Shown in pieces: positions 10,708 through 19,834 of a DNA stretch of 50,431 nucleotides. Every line of letters starts with the position of its first letter. Position 1 is the first letter of the stretch. Source of the DNA: Rossellomorea vietnamensis NBRC 101237 (GTDB taxonomy: Bacteria; Bacillota; Bacilli; Bacillales; Bacillaceae_B); the NCBI RefSeq assembly GCF_001591825.1, contig NZ_BCVQ01000029.1, forward strand, positions 1-50,431. Direction: 5' to 3'. The translations under genes were made by a program, and so were the position numbers. A model generated the notes under the pieces. That model had not been told where the DNA came from. It did not search any database and worked only from the letters and a program-made list of their open reading frames with translations.

Positions 10708-11634
10708 ATGCTTTTGCTTAACCTGACTGCGATTGGTCTGTTAGTATTTCCGGTAATGGGAAGTCATGATCACCTACATATCCAGTCACCAAATCACACA
10801 CCCATTTCAGTTGACCGCCACTACCTGGAAGTACCATTACTGGATGAACCATTAATGAATGAGAAACACTTTGAAGATGTTGTTTCACAGGTCCAGAATA
10901 AGGTCTACACCCCTCCGCAAAATGCCTATATTAATGAACTTAACCGGATAGTACCTGAAGAAGCCGGATATAAGCTTCATGAAAGGAAGTTCCGTGGTCT
11001 GGTTGAAGGTTTCTTGTTATCTAAGGGATCGGGAGTGATCGAACCTCCTTTGTTGACGTTATATCCAAAGGTGGACAGTGAAATCCTCTCTCATATACGA
11101 ACACAAAAGATCGGGCAGTATGTTACGTTCTTTAATAAACGTAATGAAGAGCGAACGCAAAATATTACCCTGGCAACCAAAAAAATCAACAATACGGTTG
11201 TATTTCCAGGGGAAGTATTCTCTTTTAATGGCGTGGTAGGAAAAAGAACGAAAGAAAAGGGGTATAAAAAAGCCCCAGTCATTGTAAGGGGGGAACTTTC
11301 AGAAGATATCGGTGGTGGTATCTGCCAGGTATCATCAACCTTATATAATGCAGTAGATCAAGCGGGCGTTACCATATTGGAAAGGTATCACCACTCAAAA
11401 CGAGTGCCATATGTCCCTGAAGGCAGAGATGCTACCGTGAGCTGGTACGGTCCCGATTTCACCTTTAAAAATGCTTATAATCAGCCCCTTCTCATCCGGG
11501 CAAAAATTGCAGGTGGGCAAGTGATCATCACCGTACATTCATCTGACCTTATCAATGTAAAAAAAAGAAAGGTCCCAAGCGCCTCACGGGAATTACCCCA
11601 GGAAAAACAAGTCGATCATTCCATACAAAATTAA
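10708..11634 (+). CDS. VanW family protein
   Basis: 308 aa from ATG at 10708, which has AAGGGAGG 6-7 nt upstream; an upstream ATG at 10690 would place the SD inside the gene. The N-terminus (MLLLNLTAIGLLVFPVMG) is a signal peptide or membrane anchor. The VanW domain fills the C-terminal half: FPGEVFSFNGVVGKRT, GELSEDIGGGICQVSSTLYNAV and SWYGPDFTFKNAYNQPLLIRA. VanW occurs in some vancomycin-resistance clusters and, far more often, as a chromosomal cell-envelope protein of unknown activity in Bacillus. It shares a divergent promoter region with the secreted protein at 9758-10576 and is monocistronic. Confidence 0.88.
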   Translation: MLLLNLTAIGLLVFPVMGSHDHLHIQSPNHTPISVDRHYLEVPLLDEPLMNEKHFEDVVSQVQNKVYTPPQNAYINELNRIVPEEAGYKLHERKFRGLVEGFLLSKGSGVIEPPLLTLYPKVDSEILSHIRTQKIGQYVTFFNKRNEERTQNITLATKKINNTVVFPGEVFSFNGVVGKRTKEKGYKKAPVIVRGELSEDIGGGICQVSSTLYNAVDQAGVTILERYHHSKRVPYVPEGRDATVSWYGPDFTFKNAYNQPLLIRAKIAGGQVIITVHSSDLINVKKRKVPSASRELPQEKQVDHSIQN

Positions 11635-11662
11635 AGGCATCTGCACTTGCAGATGCCTTTAA
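11631..11662. terminator. Bidirectional terminator between vanW-like gene and aminotransferase gene
   Basis: A perfect 15-bp inverted repeat (11631-11645 with 11648-11662) containing GGCATCTGCA. It overlaps the TAA of the plus-strand gene and lies 5 nt from the end of the convergent minus-strand gene. AT at both flanks supports use in both directions. Confidence 0.75.
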
Positions 11663-11667
11663 CCTGA

Positions 11668-13023
11668 TTATTTAAGGTGTTGAATCCCCTTGATCACAGT
11701 CGATACCAGTCGTTCCAGATCTTCTTCTTCGATGTTTAACGGAGGTGATATGGTCAGGACATTGTTGAATCCTGCCACGGTCGCACCATTTTTTCCGATG
11801 ATGACTCCATTCTGTTTGCAATATCCTATGACTGCGTTAACTTTATCCAGTTCCAATGGCTTCTTGGTTTCCTTATGAGTCACCATCTCAATTCCGATCA
11901 ATAATCCCTTTCCTCTGACATCCCCTACATAGGGGTGATCCTGGAGGTGATTTTTCAAGGAATTCAATGTTTTTTCCCCCAGGTCTTTTGACCGTTCAAA
12001 GAGTTTCTCATTTTCCATGATTTCAATGTTCTTCAAAGCCAGCGCACAGGCTGCAGGATTTCCTCCGAATGTGTTGATATGACGGAAATAATCATATTCT
12101 TCAGATCCCTTAAAGGCTTCATAGATCTCACGTTTTACAGCAGTGGCGGATAACGGAAGATAGGCACTGGTGATACCCTTGGCCATTGTGATGATATCTG
12201 GCTTTACGTCATAATTCATAAAGCCGAATGCCTTTCCTGTCCGTCCAAAACCACAAATCACTTCATCTACTATTAAGAGAGCACCGTGCTTCACACACAC
12301 CTCTTTGGCTGCCTTCATATAGCCATCCTGCGGCATTAGGATTCCACCGCCTGTAATTATTGGTTCCATAATCAATGCCGCGACTGTTTCACTTAATTCC
12401 CATGTCATGGCCTGGTCAATCGCTTTCACTCCTGGAAGATCGTGGGGATCCCCCCCTGTCACTTCATCACGGTATGCGTCAGGAGGAGCAATATGATGAA
12501 ATCCAGGCGCCAATGGTTCATACTTAAATTTACGCTGAGCCTGCCCTGTAGCAGCCAGGGCCCCCATGGAATTACCGTGATACCCTCTATACCGGGAGAA
12601 AATTTTATATCTTCCGTGCTCACCGTTTTGTTGATGATATTGGCGAGCGATCTTAAAGGCCGTTTCATTGGCTTCAGATCCACTGTTGGAGAAGAAAATC
12701 ACATATTCATCACCAAGTAATTGATTTAACTTCTCTGCAAGTTCAATGGCCGGCTGATGACTTTGTGTAAGAGGAAAGTAAGCCATTTTCTTTAGCTGTT
12801 CGTAAGCTGCCTCTGCTAACTCCTGTCTTCCATATCCAACGTTAACACACCATAATCCTGCCATACCATCAAGATACTTCTCTCCATCCTGATCAGTTAT
12901 CCACGATCCGTGAGATTCCGTCACAACCATCGTTCCCCCGGGATTGTATGGTTTCATGGAGTGCCAAATAAGTTTCTCGTCCTGCTTCAACCATACATCT
13001 TGAGAGTGACCTGCTTTTACCAT
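11668..13023 (-). CDS. Class III PLP aminotransferase, probable beta-alanine:pyruvate transaminase
   Basis: 451 aa, fold-type I. Cofactor residues are visible: GSEANE (115-120) for the phosphate, IVDEVICGFGRTG (251-263) with Asp253, and the Schiff-base Lys282 in ITMAKGITSAYLP. Omega-amino-acid transaminases of this type move the amino group of beta-alanine (or beta-aminoisobutyrate) to pyruvate, giving (methyl)malonate semialdehyde. The substrate is inferred from context. It lies 21 nt downstream of mmsA, whose product uses that semialdehyde, and the pyrimidine-degradation operon that makes beta-alanine is just upstream. It ends at the bidirectional terminator at 11631-11662. Confidence 0.85.
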   Translation of the reverse strand: MVKAGHSQDVWLKQDEKLIWHSMKPYNPGGTMVVTESHGSWITDQDGEKYLDGMAGLWCVNVGYGRQELAEAAYEQLKKMAYFPLTQSHQPAIELAEKLNQLLGDEYVIFFSNSGSEANETAFKIARQYHQQNGEHGRYKIFSRYRGYHGNSMGALAATGQAQRKFKYEPLAPGFHHIAPPDAYRDEVTGGDPHDLPGVKAIDQAMTWELSETVAALIMEPIITGGGILMPQDGYMKAAKEVCVKHGALLIVDEVICGFGRTGKAFGFMNYDVKPDIITMAKGITSAYLPLSATAVKREIYEAFKGSEEYDYFRHINTFGGNPAACALALKNIEIMENEKLFERSKDLGEKTLNSLKNHLQDHPYVGDVRGKGLLIGIEMVTHKETKKPLELDKVNAVIGYCKQNGVIIGKNGATVAGFNNVLTISPPLNIEEEDLERLVSTVIKGIQHLK

Positions 13024-13044
13024 GAAGATTCCCCCTAACCTTGA

Positions 13045-14511
13045 TTAAAAATCAAATCGAGAAGTGATCATTTTCTTCCTAGTATAGAAATTTACTCCAT
13101 CCTTCCCATTTACATGCATATCTCCATAGAAAGAGTCTTTCCACCCTGAAAACGGGAAGAATGCCATTGTCGCAGGAACCCCCACATTAATACCCAGCAT
13201 CCCTGCGTCTGCTTCCTCCCTGAACTGTCGGACGGCGCCTGCGTCTTTCGTGTAGATCGTAGCCCCATTACCGTATCTTGACTGGCGGATGTAATCCAAT
13301 CCCCCGTCCAGATCTTCAGCTCTTAAAAGGCTGAGGATGGGTGCAAACATTTCTTCTTTTGCAATTGTCATTTCTGGAGTCACATGATCAAAGATTGTGG
13401 CCCCCAAGAAGTTCCCTTCCTTGAAATCTTCCATCTCTTTACGGCCATCCCTAATGAGTGACGCTCCTTCCTGTATGCCTTTTTCTATATAACCGAGAGT
13501 CTTCTCCCGATTTTCCTTTCGAATGACCGGAGTCAGCAGCACTTCCTCATCCATCCCGTCCCCTATACATAATTCGTCTGCCTTTTTATTTAGAGCCTTT
13601 ACAAACTCTTCGTTGTCTCCAACCACCACTACTGCACTGCATGCCATGCATCTCTGTCCTGCACTGCCGAATGCTGAGCTGATGATATGTTCAGCCGCTT
13701 TATTGAAATCTGCATCAGGCATGACGATATGATGGTTCTTTGCCCCTGATAGTGCCTGCACCCTTTTCCCTTGTGAGGCAGCTTGTTGATATACATATTT
13801 CGCAACAGGCTGGCTTCCGACAAATGATATGGCCGCAATGTCCTTGTTCTCCAGTAAGCCATTCACCACATCGTGTGCACCGTGTACGACGTTTAAGACC
13901 CCATCAGGCATTCCCGCTTCCGATAACAGCTCAGCAAGTCTATTGGCTAAGATCGGGGTTCTTTCAGATGGCTTCAATACGAACGTATTTCCACAGGCGA
14001 TGGCAAGGGGGAACATCCATAACGGGACCATCATCGGGAAGTTGAATGGAGTAATCCCCCCTACAACACCTAGTGGATAGCGGAACATTTCGGAGTCAAT
14101 ATCTTCCGCGATCCCACTGAGCGTCTCTCCCATCATGAGGGTGGGTGCTCCACAAGCGAATTCCACACATTCTAATCCACGCTGTACTTCACCATACGCT
14201 TCTTTGAATGATTTCCCATTCTCCTGCACCACCAATCTGGCAAGTTCATCGTGATTGTCTGAAAGCAATGTATGATATTTATACAGAATTCGGGCACGTT
14301 TTGGCACCGGGGTTCTCTTCCACGTTTCTGAAGCATGCTTCGCAGCTTTTACTGCCATCGCCACGTCTTCTTTAGTAGATATCGGAACCCTCGCAATTTC
14401 TTCATTTGTGGCTGGATTTAAGACTTCCAATGTTTGTGAGCTGAGGGAATCCACCCACTTACCCCCAATGTAATTTTTCAATACTGCTACCTCTTTTTTT
14501 ATTACAGTCAT
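13045..14511 (-). CDS. mmsA: CoA-acylating (methyl)malonate-semialdehyde dehydrogenase
   Basis: 488 aa, the same length as B. subtilis IolA/MmsA. ALDH fold: TPFNFPMMVPLWMFP, LKPSERTP, FVGSQPVAKYVY and the catalytic Cys288 in SAGQRCMA. This family converts malonate semialdehyde to acetyl-CoA, or methylmalonate semialdehyde to propionyl-CoA, using NAD and CoA. I set the start at ATG 14511 because AAGGAGGAA lies 7-8 nt upstream and the protein then begins MTVIKKEVAVLKNYIGGKW; the open frame continues upstream but without family similarity. No inositol genes are nearby, so it probably serves the last step of uracil/thymine breakdown. Its 160-bp upstream region carries a motif shared with the main operon promoter. 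Confidence 0.93.
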   Translation of the reverse strand: MTVIKKEVAVLKNYIGGKWVDSLSSQTLEVLNPATNEEIARVPISTKEDVAMAVKAAKHASETWKRTPVPKRARILYKYHTLLSDNHDELARLVVQENGKSFKEAYGEVQRGLECVEFACGAPTLMMGETLSGIAEDIDSEMFRYPLGVVGGITPFNFPMMVPLWMFPLAIACGNTFVLKPSERTPILANRLAELLSEAGMPDGVLNVVHGAHDVVNGLLENKDIAAISFVGSQPVAKYVYQQAASQGKRVQALSGAKNHHIVMPDADFNKAAEHIISSAFGSAGQRCMACSAVVVVGDNEEFVKALNKKADELCIGDGMDEEVLLTPVIRKENREKTLGYIEKGIQEGASLIRDGRKEMEDFKEGNFLGATIFDHVTPEMTIAKEEMFAPILSLLRAEDLDGGLDYIRQSRYGNGATIYTKDAGAVRQFREEADAGMLGINVGVPATMAFFPFSGWKDSFYGDMHVNGKDGVNFYTRKKMITSRFDF

Positions 14512-14610
14512 ATTCAGTTCCTCCTTATTATTTTTTAAAAATACCCCAAAGAAGTTCAGAACTTTCTGTATACTCGATAGTTTCATTATGAAAGAAAACG
14601 TCAGGTCATT

Positions 14611-14659
14611 CATTAGACATTGTGTAACATAACCAGGGATTCCCGTTGGACACTATACC
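14611..14659 (-). promoter_or_regulatory. Candidate operator upstream of mmsA
   Basis: The plus-strand string CATTAGACATTGTGTAACA (14611-14629) matches CATTATACATTTTGTTACA upstream of the pyrimidine operon (23618-23636) at 16 of 19 positions in the same orientation relative to the genes. A weaker copy starts 33 bp further upstream at 14644, the same step as at the operon promoter. It lies about 100 nt before the mmsA start. I infer binding by the adjacent PucR-type regulator. Confidence 0.45.
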
Positions 14660-14671
14660 TGAAAGCTGTCT

Positions 14672-16273
14672 TTAATGTACCTTTGTCTTCTTCAATACAC
14701 TTTGAGGCTGCAAATATTCATGAGCCGCCAATAGAAATTCGATGGTCACACGTTTATCCGATCTCATGAAATCCTCGCCAAGCATATCTTCTATTTTCTT
14801 CAGTCGATGATAAAGTGTTTGTCTCACAATAAATAATCTTTTGGAGGTTTCTTGCTTTGACCCCTGACAAGCAAGGAAAACTTTAAGTGTTTTCAATAAA
14901 TCCCCATCGTGGTCCCTGTCATATTTTATTAACGGAGAAAGAAATTCTTCTATCATTTCCCACATGTTCACATTCTCGTTGACGATTGAAATCAATCTGA
15001 ATAAATGAAGGTCGTCAAAGAAACAATAATGGTCTCCTCCATCGACTTTCGTTTGAAACTCAAGGGTATCTTTCGCAGTTTCATAGCTTCTATGAATATC
15101 CATCATCTCGAGCTGATATTTACCTGTAGCAAATATGGCACCTGACGACTTTTTGAAAAATCCTGATTTTAAAATCTTTTCATAAGCACTGATCAATCGT
15201 GCCTTCCAATCTCCGGTTCTCCGGGTATCAAGGAGAATGAAGACTAAATCATGATCGAACCTTTCGGGCACCACTTTGAATCCATATTGTTCAAATATGC
15301 TTTTTATTACTAGATTGAAGAAGGTTAAATCAAGCATTTCTTTATCAGCCAGTGTATTCATCTTGCAAATACATACGACACCACCGTGAATCGATACGTT
15401 TAGGTCATCCATGAAAGCGGCAAGTCCCTCGTATGATTGCTCTCCTTTTAACCAGGACATGATCCATTTTGATTCTTCCAAGCGTTTTTGTTCATCAAAA
15501 TACAATTCCCTCATCCAATATTGAGCAAGGGCGGTGGATGTCCGGTCAAGTATCAGTAGCTCATATTCACTAAACGGATGATTGTACCTGCAGATGCAAA
15601 GCTCTGCATACTCCTGATCAAATAGGATGACCTTCGTTGAAGCAACATGATGATCTTTACTGTCTTTGCTTTTATAATAGTTTTGCAGGAAGAGCTCTTC
15701 TTCAGACGAACACATTAAGGGATGAACCTTAACATCTTGTTCTTTCAATTGAAAAAGTACCGGTACATTCAATTCTTTATGTAATACTTGAAGGATATCC
15801 CTGCAGTGCTTGACTGACAGCAGCAATTTATTCAGGTTTTGAGCATAGAAATCAAGTTTCTTGATCATCTCATATTGCTGATTGATGATTACGGCGTGTA
15901 TATCCTGTGTGATACTGACAAACGGGACTTCTTTTTCAAAAACAATGATGGGAAAATCAAATTCATCCGCCCACTCCAATACAGCTGCGGGTATGGTAGA
16001 GATATTCGTATCAAGTTCGATACAAAGGGCCGCTGCATCACAAGCTCCCAACTGTTGAATCAGTGATAGGAAACTCCCTTCCTCCTTCAAGGCAAGACCA
16101 GTTGAAAGAATCAATTCATTCCCGTTAAGAAGATTTTTAATAGAAGTGACTTCGACAATGTGTACCCATTTTACTTGTCTGGAGAGACCTCTGTGTCCAG
16201 CCATCACCTTAGCGTGTTCAAAGTACTTTCTTTCCAGGATATCTTTCACTGAAAAATAGAAATGACTTTTCAT
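14672..16273 (-). CDS. PucR-family transcriptional regulator
   Basis: 533 aa from ATG 16273 (AGGGAGA about 7 nt upstream). N-terminal PucR-like domain: SVKDILERKYFEHAKVMAGHRGLSRQVKWVHIVEVTSIKNLLNGNELILSTGLAL. A central GGDEF-like/CdaR-type region and a C-terminal helix-turn-helix follow; the latter is LKTLKVFLACQGSKQETSKRLFIVRQTLYHRLKKIEDMLG. Regulators of this family sense purine or related catabolites and activate degradation genes. This one sits between the pyrimidine operon and mmsA-aminotransferase, so a pyrimidine, N-carbamoyl-beta-alanine or beta-alanine effector is plausible but not shown. A terminator-like hairpin separates it from the small ORF upstream, so it may be partly uncoupled from the operon. 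Confidence 0.85.
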   Translation of the reverse strand: MKSHFYFSVKDILERKYFEHAKVMAGHRGLSRQVKWVHIVEVTSIKNLLNGNELILSTGLALKEEGSFLSLIQQLGACDAAALCIELDTNISTIPAAVLEWADEFDFPIIVFEKEVPFVSITQDIHAVIINQQYEMIKKLDFYAQNLNKLLLSVKHCRDILQVLHKELNVPVLFQLKEQDVKVHPLMCSSEEELFLQNYYKSKDSKDHHVASTKVILFDQEYAELCICRYNHPFSEYELLILDRTSTALAQYWMRELYFDEQKRLEESKWIMSWLKGEQSYEGLAAFMDDLNVSIHGGVVCICKMNTLADKEMLDLTFFNLVIKSIFEQYGFKVVPERFDHDLVFILLDTRRTGDWKARLISAYEKILKSGFFKKSSGAIFATGKYQLEMMDIHRSYETAKDTLEFQTKVDGGDHYCFFDDLHLFRLISIVNENVNMWEMIEEFLSPLIKYDRDHDGDLLKTLKVFLACQGSKQETSKRLFIVRQTLYHRLKKIEDMLGEDFMRSDKRVTIEFLLAAHEYLQPQSVLKKTKVH

Positions 16274-16305
16274 CCTTCTCTCCCTTTTTGTTTGGCGTTG
16301 TAAAT

Positions 16306-16335
16306 GGAGAAAAAGGATTGGTAGAACCAATCCTT
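16306..16335 (-). terminator. Terminator or attenuator between the small ORF and the PucR gene
   Basis: On the minus strand a perfect 9-bp stem AAGGATTGG/CCAATCCTT with a 5-nt loop is followed by TTTCTCC. It begins at the stop codon of the small ORF ending at 16335. The T-run is short, so partial readthrough into the regulator gene is likely. Confidence 0.6.
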
Positions 16336-16514
16336 CACTCCTCTTCGGTATGGGGGATTGCAAACTGTATCTCCTCCCCCCACCACTTCACTAATTGTTC
16401 GTCAGTCAAGTGATTAGAAGACAAGACGGATAATATCCAATGTATTAATTCATCCGTCGTTTGCATATTTCCGGGGGCAATCGTCAACTCTATGTCTGCG
16501 GGCAGATCCCTCAT
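16335..16514 (-). CDS. Small protein of unknown function in the pyrimidine operon (59 aa)
   Basis: 59 aa from ATG 16514; GAAAGGGGG is 9 nt upstream. The sequence reads MRDLPADIELTIAPGNMQTT then a helical, Trp-containing stretch HWILSVLSSNHLTDEQLVKWWGEE. I do not recognise a family. It begins 16 nt after the stop of another small ORF and follows the NCS1 permease gene on the same strand. It ends exactly at a terminator-like hairpin, which is how the last gene of an operon would look. No membrane segment or Cys cluster is seen. Confidence 0.5.
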   Translation of the reverse strand: MRDLPADIELTIAPGNMQTTDELIHWILSVLSSNHLTDEQLVKWWGEEIQFAIPHTEEE

Positions 16515-16530
16515 GCCACTCGGCCCCCTT

Positions 16531-16740
16531 TCAATGTTGTGCTTGAAATAATAGATTTGAAAAATACTTTCGTGCATTCGCCGTTTTTACATGCAAAGTG
16601 GCGCTTCTCTTATTTTCAGTATGTTTAAATACAACAAAAGCCCCACTGAGATTTTCAGTGACCTTTTCTATTTTAAAACCCTTTTGCAGAAGAAAATCAA
16701 TCTTGTCTCTTTCGCTTAAGAACTCTTGATAATCGGACAT
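16531..16740 (-). CDS. Small protein of unknown function in the pyrimidine operon (69 aa)
   Basis: 69 aa. AAAGGGTG lies 5-6 nt before the ATG at 16740. It is charged and apparently cytosolic (MSDYQEFLSERDKIDFLLQK, then KIEKVTENLSGAFVVFKH). It starts 44 nt after the permease gene and is followed by a second small ORF. I do not recognise it. The spacing and ribosome binding site support translation, and the alternating pattern of charged and beta-prone residues looks like a real small domain. Confidence 0.55.
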   Translation of the reverse strand: MSDYQEFLSERDKIDFLLQKGFKIEKVTENLSGAFVVFKHTENKRSATLHVKTANARKYFSNLLFQAQH

Positions 16741-16784
16741 TTCGACACCCTTTCATCATCCTATTTGGTACCACTGCAGCCCAC

Positions 16785-18257
16785 TCAAGACAAACTTGTA
16801 CCTGTTGGGGATTTTTCGATAACGTTTTCCTCTGCTTCCTCAATGATCCAATCACGGCCTACCGACATTCCCAGATACTTCTCATCACTGGGATCGGAAA
16901 GTTCTGCCTGCTCATACTTCTTGAACCACCAATACTTAGCCAAAACGTAATAGCAGAGGGCTCCTATACCAAATCCAACCAGAAACGAGAAGTTAGGAAC
17001 GAAATATGAAGCGACTGCCCCAAGGATCCATGATATGAAGCCAGCAAGATTGATACCTTTCATATAGCTGAATTGTCCCCTGTCTTCATATAATGCGGGG
17101 ACATTGACCCGGCGTTTTCTTATAAAATAGTAATCTGATATCAATATTCCGACGATGGCGGATAATATCCCCCCTACAAACAGCAGAACGGGAATGATGA
17201 TATCGAAAAGGTTCCATGGCTGGACTATCGTCCCCACGACCCCGGCTGTCAACACACCGGCCCAAAAAGGAAATTTAGGTCCCCCTACATTTGAAAAAAT
17301 GGTGGCTGCAGGTACTATATTGGCCGCAATATTCGTAGACCATTGTGCCAGGACGATCATCAGGAGCAGGACACCTAAAACAAATCCGCTTGCCGCCTCC
17401 TGCAGGGCAACTACAGGATCATAATTCAGTACGGCTATATACGAAATACCGCCGATTAATACCATAAATGCTTGTGTAATCGGAAGGGCTATAAGATTAC
17501 CTATGAGTGCACTCCGATTTCTCTTGAACCAATTCCTTTCATTGCTTGGAGCCTTCATGAAGCGTGAAATGGAAGGAATATCTGCTGAAAGTGTTGCCCA
17601 AAATCCCATATTACTAAAAATCACAACAAGGAAAGCAGTGAATGTGGCTGCCCCCGTCACCGGACTTTCAACCCAACTCCAGATATCTCTTCCCTGGGAG
17701 GCTGCGGAGTCTGATAATGAAGAATACATCCATACGGAGATGAGAATGATGACTGGGGCGGCAAGGTCCGCAAAACGTTCCACAGCTTTAATCCCAAGTG
17801 CCGTATTCACCAATTGAAGAATCGCAAAAATCATGAAGCAAACAAACCAGTTATCAAAACCTGATAATATATTAAGAATTCCGTTCATCGCGGTAGCCCC
17901 GAAGTATGTGTTGATTCCGAACCACATGGAAGCAGCCAGGCCTCGAACCACGGATGGAATATGCGTCCCGATCGTTCCGAAGGGTGCTCTCATGTATACA
18001 GGGAAGGATAAACCATGTTCAATCCCTATATCGCCTGTTAAGGTAATAAATAATCCAATGGCAAGGGATCCTATGATGGTGGCTAAAACAACAAGGGGTA
18101 ATGGTAACGACACGACGCCTGCCCCACCGATTGCGAAGGTTGCAAGTACGACGACCATCCCCACCCACATAAAGGAATAGCCAAGCTTTGTAACTTTCCT
18201 TTCACTTTCTTTGATAGGTAATAGATCGGGAGACTTTAAATAACTTCTTTTCAACAT
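16785..18257 (-). CDS. NCS1-family nucleobase permease
   Basis: 490 aa from ATG 18257 (AAAGTGGGG about 6 nt upstream). The start RSYLKSPDLLPIKESERKVTKLGYSFMWVGM and the segments GDIGIEHGLSFPVYMRAPFGTIGTHIPSVVRGLAASMWFGINTYFGA are typical of NCS1 cytosine/uracil/allantoin transporters. About 12 hydrophobic segments follow, including NMGFWATLSADIPSISRFMK. By context the substrate is uracil, dihydrouracil or thymine; family similarity alone would also allow allantoin or hydantoin. The 133-bp gap to hydA carries a GC-rich inverted-repeat region (about 18310-18345), which may be a processing or pausing element. The open frame continues upstream of the chosen start without resembling the family. 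Confidence 0.88.
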   Translation of the reverse strand: MLKRSYLKSPDLLPIKESERKVTKLGYSFMWVGMVVVLATFAIGGAGVVSLPLPLVVLATIIGSLAIGLFITLTGDIGIEHGLSFPVYMRAPFGTIGTHIPSVVRGLAASMWFGINTYFGATAMNGILNILSGFDNWFVCFMIFAILQLVNTALGIKAVERFADLAAPVIILISVWMYSSLSDSAASQGRDIWSWVESPVTGAATFTAFLVVIFSNMGFWATLSADIPSISRFMKAPSNERNWFKRNRSALIGNLIALPITQAFMVLIGGISYIAVLNYDPVVALQEAASGFVLGVLLLMIVLAQWSTNIAANIVPAATIFSNVGGPKFPFWAGVLTAGVVGTIVQPWNLFDIIIPVLLFVGGILSAIVGILISDYYFIRKRRVNVPALYEDRGQFSYMKGINLAGFISWILGAVASYFVPNFSFLVGFGIGALCYYVLAKYWWFKKYEQAELSDPSDEKYLGMSVGRDWIIEEAEENVIEKSPTGTSLS

Positions 18258-18390
18258 GAACACCCCACTTTGTTTGCTTCGAATGGCTTTACCAATCTTC
18301 TTAACAAGAGAGGCGAGCGGGCGCAGTCCCTGCACCCGTCCCGCGAGGAGTCGTTCTAGGATTAGGATGGATGTTTATCTATAATGGTTT

Positions 18391-19818
18391 TCAGCTCTTA
18401 GAGGATTGAAGTGCTGCACTCTCTTCATTTACCAGCAGTTCACCGTATTTCGCTCTCTTAATATACTTGCCGGTACCCTGCTTTCCTACAAACTTTTTAT
18501 CTTTGATGACATATTCACCCCTGGATAATACAGAAACCGGTTCGCCTTTGATTTTCATGCCTTCAAACGGGTTATAATCTGCTGCCATATGATGGGTCGC
18601 AGCAGAGATGACTCTTTCTGCATCCGGATCAAAGATGACGATATCTGCATCCGATCCAACGGCAACGGTCCCTTTCTGAGGATACAATCCAAACAATTTG
18701 GCACTCCTTGTTGACATGATATCTACAAACTGATTCAAGCTTATGCGTCCTTTTTCCACCCCTTCTGAGAATAATATGGATACCCGGTCCTCAATGATCG
18801 GTCCGCCATTCGGAATTTTAGTGAAATCTTCTTTTCCTAGATCCTTCTGTCCCTGGAAATCAAAAGAACATTGATCAGATCCCAATGTTTGGAGCTGCCC
18901 GCTTTTCAATGCGTTCCATAAAACGTCCTGATGCCACTTTTCCCTGAGTGGAGGTGACCATACGTATTTGGCCCCTTCAAAGTTGGGGCGCTCTAAATAG
19001 GTTTGGTCAAGGACAAGGTATTGTGGACAAGTCTCCCCCCATACATTCAACCCTTTACTCCTCGCCGCTGAAATCTGTTCCACAGCCTCCGAGCACGAAA
19101 CATGAACAACATATAATTGGGAATCGGCTAATCCCGTTAATTTAGCTGCTCTGCCGGTGGCTTCCCCTTCAAGTTCAGGAGGTCTCGTCAAAGCATGATA
19201 AATCGGTTCCGTTTTCCCTTCATCTAATGCCTTCTCGGTTAAGTACTCAATGACATCTCCATTCTCAGCGTGAACCATGACGAGTCCCCCGAGTTCCCTT
19301 GCAGCAACCAGTGTTCTGAATAGGGTTTCATCATCTGCCTGAAATACATTTTTGTACGCCATAAACACTTTGAACGAGGTGATGCCTTCCTGCTGAATGA
19401 CATCGGGCAGCTGAGAGAGTACCTCTTGATTGATCTCCCCGATCATCAGGTGGAAGCTATAATCGATAACGGCTTTATCCTTTGATTTTGCATGCCATGT
19501 ATCGATGGCACTTTGAAGAGTTTCTCCTTTATTCGTTAAACAGAAATCTATGAGGGTCGTTGTCCCACCAAATGCAGCGGCGATTGTTCCCGTTTCAAAG
19601 TCATCCTTTGAAACCGTGCCACCAAATGGCATTTCCAGATGTGTATGGGGATCGACTCCTCCTGGAAAAATGAATTTCCCACTTGCATCGATCACTTCAG
19701 CCTCCCCTGGATCAAACCCTTTTCCAATCGCTGCAATCTTTCCGTCTTGTATCAGGATATCTGCTTTATACGTATCGGTTGCTGTGACAATCGTTCCATT
19801 TTGAATGATTTTTTCCAT
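18391..19818 (-). CDS. hydA: Dihydropyrimidinase
   Basis: 475 aa. It opens the ring of dihydrouracil or dihydrothymine to the N-carbamoyl beta-amino acid. All binuclear-metal ligands are in place: His58 and His60 (DPHTH), the carboxylated Lys150 (SFKVFMAYK), His183 (VHAENGD), His239 (VHVS) and Asp315 (GSDQCSF). The positions equal those known for Bacillus D-hydantoinase/dihydropyrimidinase. AGGAGGT lies 6 nt before the ATG. It is 16 nt downstream of preA, in one operon. Confidence 0.95.
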   Translation of the reverse strand: MEKIIQNGTIVTATDTYKADILIQDGKIAAIGKGFDPGEAEVIDASGKFIFPGGVDPHTHLEMPFGGTVSKDDFETGTIAAAFGGTTTLIDFCLTNKGETLQSAIDTWHAKSKDKAVIDYSFHLMIGEINQEVLSQLPDVIQQEGITSFKVFMAYKNVFQADDETLFRTLVAARELGGLVMVHAENGDVIEYLTEKALDEGKTEPIYHALTRPPELEGEATGRAAKLTGLADSQLYVVHVSCSEAVEQISAARSKGLNVWGETCPQYLVLDQTYLERPNFEGAKYVWSPPLREKWHQDVLWNALKSGQLQTLGSDQCSFDFQGQKDLGKEDFTKIPNGGPIIEDRVSILFSEGVEKGRISLNQFVDIMSTRSAKLFGLYPQKGTVAVGSDADIVIFDPDAERVISAATHHMAADYNPFEGMKIKGEPVSVLSRGEYVIKDKKFVGKQGTGKYIKRAKYGELLVNEESAALQSSKS

Positions 19819-19834
19819 TACGGTACCTCCTGGG

